Assembly: GCA_027483535.1 (NCBI GenBank)
Contig: JAIXUN010000002.1
Location: forward strand, 868,001 to 932,000
Direction of reading: 5' to 3'
DNA from: a bacterium
GTDB taxonomy: Bacteria; Armatimonadota; Fimbriimonadia; Fimbriimonadales; Fimbriimonadaceae
DNA: 64,000 nt
Each line of letters begins with the position of its first letter. Within the stretch, counting starts at the first letter, position 1. Under the pieces are notes generated by a model, which saw nothing but the letters and a program-made list of their open reading frames with translations, was not told the origin of the DNA and did no database searches. This document shows, piece by piece, positions 60,703 to 64,000 of the stretch. The translations under genes and the position numbers were made by a program.

Positions 60703-61638
60703 ATGGACGCCTTTGAGCAATCTGAAGTCCCGGTCAATCAAAATAGCAATATGCGATCTTTGGCTCGCCGTTCCCGAACGCTTGTCTCCATATTGGGTGT
60801 TCTTTCTCTCACCGTTGCCGGTCTCTCGATGTCCGGGTGTGGAAAGGTCCAACTGGTAGGCGGAGTCCCAAGGCCGAAGTTCATCAAGAACGTTGTTAGC
60901 CTCAGCCCGAGCGTGACCGAGGTCTGCGTGACGGGCATGGTTCAGCCGGTTGGTCGAACCTCAGCGTGTGACTATCCGGAGATGAGCGTGAGCAAGATTC
61001 CGATCGTCGCCGATGTCAAGCCCAACTACGAAGCGATTCAGAAGTTGAACCCCGACCTAGTCGCCTACGACAAGGGTCTTTACTCCGATCAGGACATTCA
61101 AAAGATCAAGGAGATGGGTTTCCAGACGTTCGAGTTCAAGGCCCAAACACTCAAGGAGTACGAACGCGAGCTCGCGAGCTTCGCAGGCACGGTTGGGATT
61201 GAGACCAACATGAACGACTACATCGAGCGCGTCCACAAGACTTGGTCGCGAGTGAGAGGGGATAAGCCCGCGGTTTCGCCAAAGGCGATCTTCGTGCTGT
61301 CCGGACCGAACGGATCGTCCATGGTCGCGGGAACAAAGAGCTTTATTGCCGATGTTGCGAAGGAGTGCGGTGCGGAGGTTGTTGGACCGGATTCCGACAA
61401 ATTCGAAGCGATCAATGCCGAAATGATCTTGTCGAAGAACCCCGACGTGGTGTTCGTTGGCGGCGATGCGAAGAACTTCTTGAAAGACGCTCGCTTCAGC
61501 GGGATCAAAGCCGTGAAAGTGGGTCGAGTCTTTGGCTTGGATCAAGACGTGCTTGTTCGCAAGGGCGCCCGAGTCGACAAGCTTATCGATGCCGTGTACC
61601 GCGGATTAACCATCGACTTGTCCACCGTCGGCAAGTAA
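60703..61638 (+). CDS. ABC-type B12/siderophore-class substrate-binding lipoprotein (BtuF-like)
   Basis: A 311-residue cluster-A-III binding protein. After a polar n-region and helix TLVSILGVLSLTVAGLSM comes the lipobox Cys (SGCGK). The fold markers are NVVSLSPSVTEVCVTGM at the start of lobe 1, the long helix and the DVKPNYEAIQKLNPDLVAYD block, then lobe 2 with KAIFVLSGPN and NPDVVFVGGD. The start is ATG 60703, preceded by AAGAAGGTGAT, an extended match to the 16S rRNA tail. It likely captures cobalamin, iron-siderophore or a similar metal complex; no permease is nearby. Confidence 0.85.
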   Translation: MDAFEQSEVPVNQNSNMRSLARRSRTLVSILGVLSLTVAGLSMSGCGKVQLVGGVPRPKFIKNVVSLSPSVTEVCVTGMVQPVGRTSACDYPEMSVSKIPIVADVKPNYEAIQKLNPDLVAYDKGLYSDQDIQKIKEMGFQTFEFKAQTLKEYERELASFAGTVGIETNMNDYIERVHKTWSRVRGDKPAVSPKAIFVLSGPNGSSMVAGTKSFIADVAKECGAEVVGPDSDKFEAINAEMILSKNPDVVFVGGDAKNFLKDARFSGIKAVKVGRVFGLDQDVLVRKGARVDKLIDAVYRGLTIDLSTVGK

Positions 61639-61650
61639 GTTTGCTTTTTA

Positions 61651-61680
61651 GCGGGAGCGCCTTGCCGCTCCCGTTTCCAT
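61651..61680 (+). terminator. Terminator of the binding lipoprotein gene
   Basis: GCGGGAGCG and CGCTCCCGT (about 61651-61675) form a stem with a short loop, followed by a few T. It is a moderate terminator 13 bp after the stop. Confidence 0.65.
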
Positions 61681-61719
61681 GCGTAGGCCTTCTGTGCATC
61701 TCTCTAAGGAAAATCTGAT

Positions 61720-62568
61720 TTGAAACAAGTAGCTGAAATTGGTGTTTTTGGTGGCTCAGGCTTTTACAGCCTCCTTACCAACGTCGAAGAAGTTAAGGTC
61801 GACACGCCTTACGGTGCGCCGAGTGATTCGGTGTTCCTCGCCGAGGTTGCGGGTCGCAAAGTGGCCTTCTTGCCTCGACACGGTCGGCACCACACCCTTC
61901 CTCCGCACAAGATCAACTTTCGGGCAAATGTTTGGGCGATGCGTTCGCTCGGTTGCCAAGTGATCGTAAGTCCCTGCGCGGCGGGATCGCTTCAACGGCA
62001 CGTCGAGCCGGGTCACTTTGTGGTTTGCGACCAGTTCGTGGATCGCACCAGTGGCCGAGCGGACACGTTCTACGATGGGCCTATCGTGACGCACGTTTCT
62101 CCGGCAGACATGTACGACAAGGAACTGCGACGCCTGGCGGTGGAGACCATTCGAGAGAACGGAATTGTCTGTCACGATGGCGGCACGGTTGTGGTCATTC
62201 AAGGACCCCGGTTCAGCACCAAGTCAGAGAGCACCTGGTTCCACAATCAGGGTTGGGAAGTTATCAACATGACCCAATATCCGGAGGCCTACCTCTGTCA
62301 CGAACTTGGCATGGGCGTTGTCAACATTTCGTTAATCACCGACTACGACAGCGGAGTCCACGCCGGAGCCGAGGCAGTTGACGCCCACAGCGTTCTGGAA
62401 GTCTTCAAGTCGAACTCGGAGAAGATCAAGAAGGTCGTTTTGGAGTTGGTTGGAAAGCTGCCCGCCGACTTGTCAGGATTTGGACATAAGGCGTCTTTGG
62501 ACTATAGTCGGGGAGATGGGCATGCAACATCTGCTCACGATGTCCGTCTGTATAAATTGCTGGACTGA
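61720..62568 (+). CDS. mtaP: S-methyl-5'-thioadenosine phosphorylase (or close purine nucleoside phosphorylase)
   Basis: Splits methylthioadenosine with phosphate to adenine and methylthioribose 1-phosphate, part of methionine salvage. The 282-residue protein has GVFGGSGFYSLL (phosphate loop), FLPRHGRHHTLPPHKINFRAN, SPCAAGSLQ, GPRFSTKSES, and VINMTQYPEAYLCHELGM with Asp pair in ITDYDSG near the purine site; the NMT..PEA motif marks the MTAP/MTIP branch. The start is TTG 61720 with AAGGA 9 nt upstream. The C-terminus is slightly longer than usual. The next gene starts 4 bp after the stop. Confidence 0.88.
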   Translation: MKQVAEIGVFGGSGFYSLLTNVEEVKVDTPYGAPSDSVFLAEVAGRKVAFLPRHGRHHTLPPHKINFRANVWAMRSLGCQVIVSPCAAGSLQRHVEPGHFVVCDQFVDRTSGRADTFYDGPIVTHVSPADMYDKELRRLAVETIRENGIVCHDGGTVVVIQGPRFSTKSESTWFHNQGWEVINMTQYPEAYLCHELGMGVVNISLITDYDSGVHAGAEAVDAHSVLEVFKSNSEKIKKVVLELVGKLPADLSGFGHKASLDYSRGDGHATSAHDVRLYKLLD

Positions 62569-62571
62569 TTT

Positions 62572-64000
62572 ATGACGCTTCTCCCGCTCGTTGCCGCATA
62601 TTCCTTTCTTCTCGTAACCCCTCAAGCTGCAACGAGCGGAGGCACTCCCGTTCAGGGGAGTGGCGCTGCTGCTCTGAGATTCGATGCCCCCAAAACGGGC
62701 GTCGATGCGGCGGTCGGAGGGTTCGCCGGATTTCGATACGCCGAAGTTGACAAGCGGGAATGGCCCGCGCCGTACGCGCTTGGCTACGATCTCTCCAAGT
62801 TCGAATATCCCACCGTTGATGGGAAAGCTCTGAAACTGCCGCTGAACCTTGTGATCTTCGAGCGCACGGCGTTATATCGCGACACGCCCGGTCCCGGACG
62901 CGACGTCTTGAGGGGCAGCTTTGAGACCAATTCTCGGAACCGCCTGATTTTGGGTCTGGGCAGGCTCGCGGGCCTCGTTGCCGCGTGGAGCAAAGGCAAG
63001 ATCATTCTTGACCCGGCGATTCGCTTCGAGCGGGATCCTGTCTCTCTGGACAACGCCGAACAAGACCTGCGCCGCTATTTCCAGTCGCATACCAACCAGG
63101 GAACTTTCGAGGCGGAGGATGGCATCTTCCGAGGTCCGTTCGCGGCGAACATCGCACTCGTTGCGGGTCCCGGAGTCTCTCTACCGATCTCACCCATCTT
63201 CGATAATCGCCCGTCGCTCGGGCGATTCAGTGCCATGACGGTTGGTCTTGCCGGAATTGAGCAGGGCGGGGCCGTTCTGGAATTGGAACTGTTCCGGCGC
63301 ATCTACGAGCAACTCGCTCTGCGACTCGGCGACGTTGGCATCGAAGGGATCAAGAAAGATTTGGCATCCACCGGTCTTCCGCTTGCTGCTCTTGGTCAAC
63401 TTGTTGGCGAGGGAGATGAGGCGATCGTCCTGGGACGGGCAGAACCGGACGGTGCAGCCTTGGAGCGTCTCAATTCCGAGAATCGGGGCGGTGGACCGAC
63501 TCTGCGCGAGCCGGAAGGTTCCGTGTTTGGGACCGTGCTGCCACCCTTCGAATTGGCGGTAGAGAAGGACGCTGAGAAAGGCGACGTTCTCACCGTGATC
63601 GAGAAGAGCATGTTCCGCGATGGAGGATTCGCTCTTCCTAAGCCTGCCGGAGGTTTCCCTCTTCTCAAGGAGATGCCTTCGCACTTCTCGTTCGAAGTGA
63701 AGACGTTTGTCCGCGATGCGTTTGCGGTTCGCTTCCGAACGACAAGCGGTCGAAACGTGGACTTTGAAGTCGGCGCGATTTCTTCGCCGTTCAACTGGGA
63801 AACCCTGGCGGCGGATGGGAAATGGCGGAAGGTGTATCTGCCGTTGAGCGAGGTCGCAAAGGCGGGAGACAGACTGGAGCGGATTGAGATTGTTGCCGCG
63901 CCGTCTCAGCGCTTCGCCAGCAAGGCCGATCTTGGCGCGCTTTCTTGGGCCTATGCCGACTTCAAGTTCGAGGACACCAAAGTGGAACGAGCGGCTAACC
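62572..64000 (+). CDS. Secreted protein of unknown function (partial, 3' end outside window)
   Basis: An open frame of 476 codons from ATG 62572 to the window edge, with no stop. The start lies 4 bp after the mtaP stop, so the two are probably cotranscribed. The N-terminus LLPLVAAYSFLLVTPQ is a short signal sequence. The rest is mixed alpha/beta; near 390-476 the pattern WRKVYLPLSEVAKAGDRLERIEI and LSWAYADFKFED recalls a carbohydrate-binding-like beta domain, as found in many exported proteins, but this is weak. No catalytic motif is recognised. Confidence 0.7.
   Translation, partial: MTLLPLVAAYSFLLVTPQAATSGGTPVQGSGAAALRFDAPKTGVDAAVGGFAGFRYAEVDKREWPAPYALGYDLSKFEYPTVDGKALKLPLNLVIFERTALYRDTPGPGRDVLRGSFETNSRNRLILGLGRLAGLVAAWSKGKIILDPAIRFERDPVSLDNAEQDLRRYFQSHTNQGTFEAEDGIFRGPFAANIALVAGPGVSLPISPIFDNRPSLGRFSAMTVGLAGIEQGGAVLELELFRRIYEQLALRLGDVGIEGIKKDLASTGLPLAALGQLVGEGDEAIVLGRAEPDGAALERLNSENRGGGPTLREPEGSVFGTVLPPFELAVEKDAEKGDVLTVIEKSMFRDGGFALPKPAGGFPLLKEMPSHFSFEVKTFVRDAFAVRFRTTSGRNVDFEVGAISSPFNWETLAADGKWRKVYLPLSEVAKAGDRLERIEIVAAPSQRFASKADLGALSWAYADFKFEDTKVERAAN

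Overview
The window reads as chromosomal DNA of a free-living, moderately GC-rich bacterium, most likely a member of the Armatimonadota close to Fimbriimonas. This placement is inferred from family style, not from a marker gene. The support is: prepilins with an [17 protein letters not shown] helix running into [17 protein letters not shown] proteins ending in KRRRKSA, large secreted proteins with no close familiar relatives, and many start codons (ATG, GTG, TTG) that lack a Shine-Dalgarno site but carry a TANNNT box 6-9 nt upstream. No prophage, insertion sequence or CRISPR array is visible.

Layout. 1-4912: respiratory complex I genes nuoD (cut by the window edge), nuoC and nuoA on the minus strand. 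They are interrupted by two plus-strand prepilin/lipoprotein cassettes and a structured non-coding stretch; nuoB is missing between A and C. 5043-7517: trpDCF. 7978-11104: an ABC-2 exporter with a membrane-anchored helical-repeat protein. 11199-13983: SRP RNA, dnaX with an A10 slippage site, ybaB and recR. 14000-16090: surE and homoserine dehydrogenase. 16218-31309: secreted metalloprotease, PhoD-like phosphatase, PAS-GGDEF-EAL protein, GH2 glycosidase, TPP enzyme, a non-canonical SDR, a Ser/Thr kinase and a CAP-domain protein. 31464-39903: lipoprotein, citrate synthase, AraC regulator/PhyH dioxygenase pair, GH78-type glycosidase, scpB-scpA and tRNA-Cys. 39997-47561: Gly-rich secreted protein, an orphan plus-strand terminator, a response regulator, small envelope proteins, OppD-type ATPase, two tandem PEP-CTERM paralogues and tRNA-Leu. 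47693-64000: serA, ABC-F, TerC, an RluB-type pseudouridine synthase with a very long RGG-like N-terminus, DacA, MgtE, HD hydrolase, envelope proteins, a B12/siderophore-type binding lipoprotein, MTA phosphorylase and a secreted protein running off the window.

The most unusual items are: (1) dnaX, where ten consecutive A residues sit just before an early stop and a -1 frame continues 49 codons into the ybaB start; (2) the roughly 440-residue Arg/Gly/Asp/Tyr repeat region of the pseudouridine synthase; (3) the duplicated prepilin plus CSGGGGD-lipoprotein cassette, each with its own promoter and a hairpin at the predicted 5' end; (4) a widespread leaderless-type promoter signature; (5) multi-hairpin non-coding DNA at 3480-3820 and an orphan terminator at 42221.

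Limits: everything here is read by eye. Family names rest on motif recognition, residue numbers are hand-counted, and no alignment, folding or composition statistic was run.
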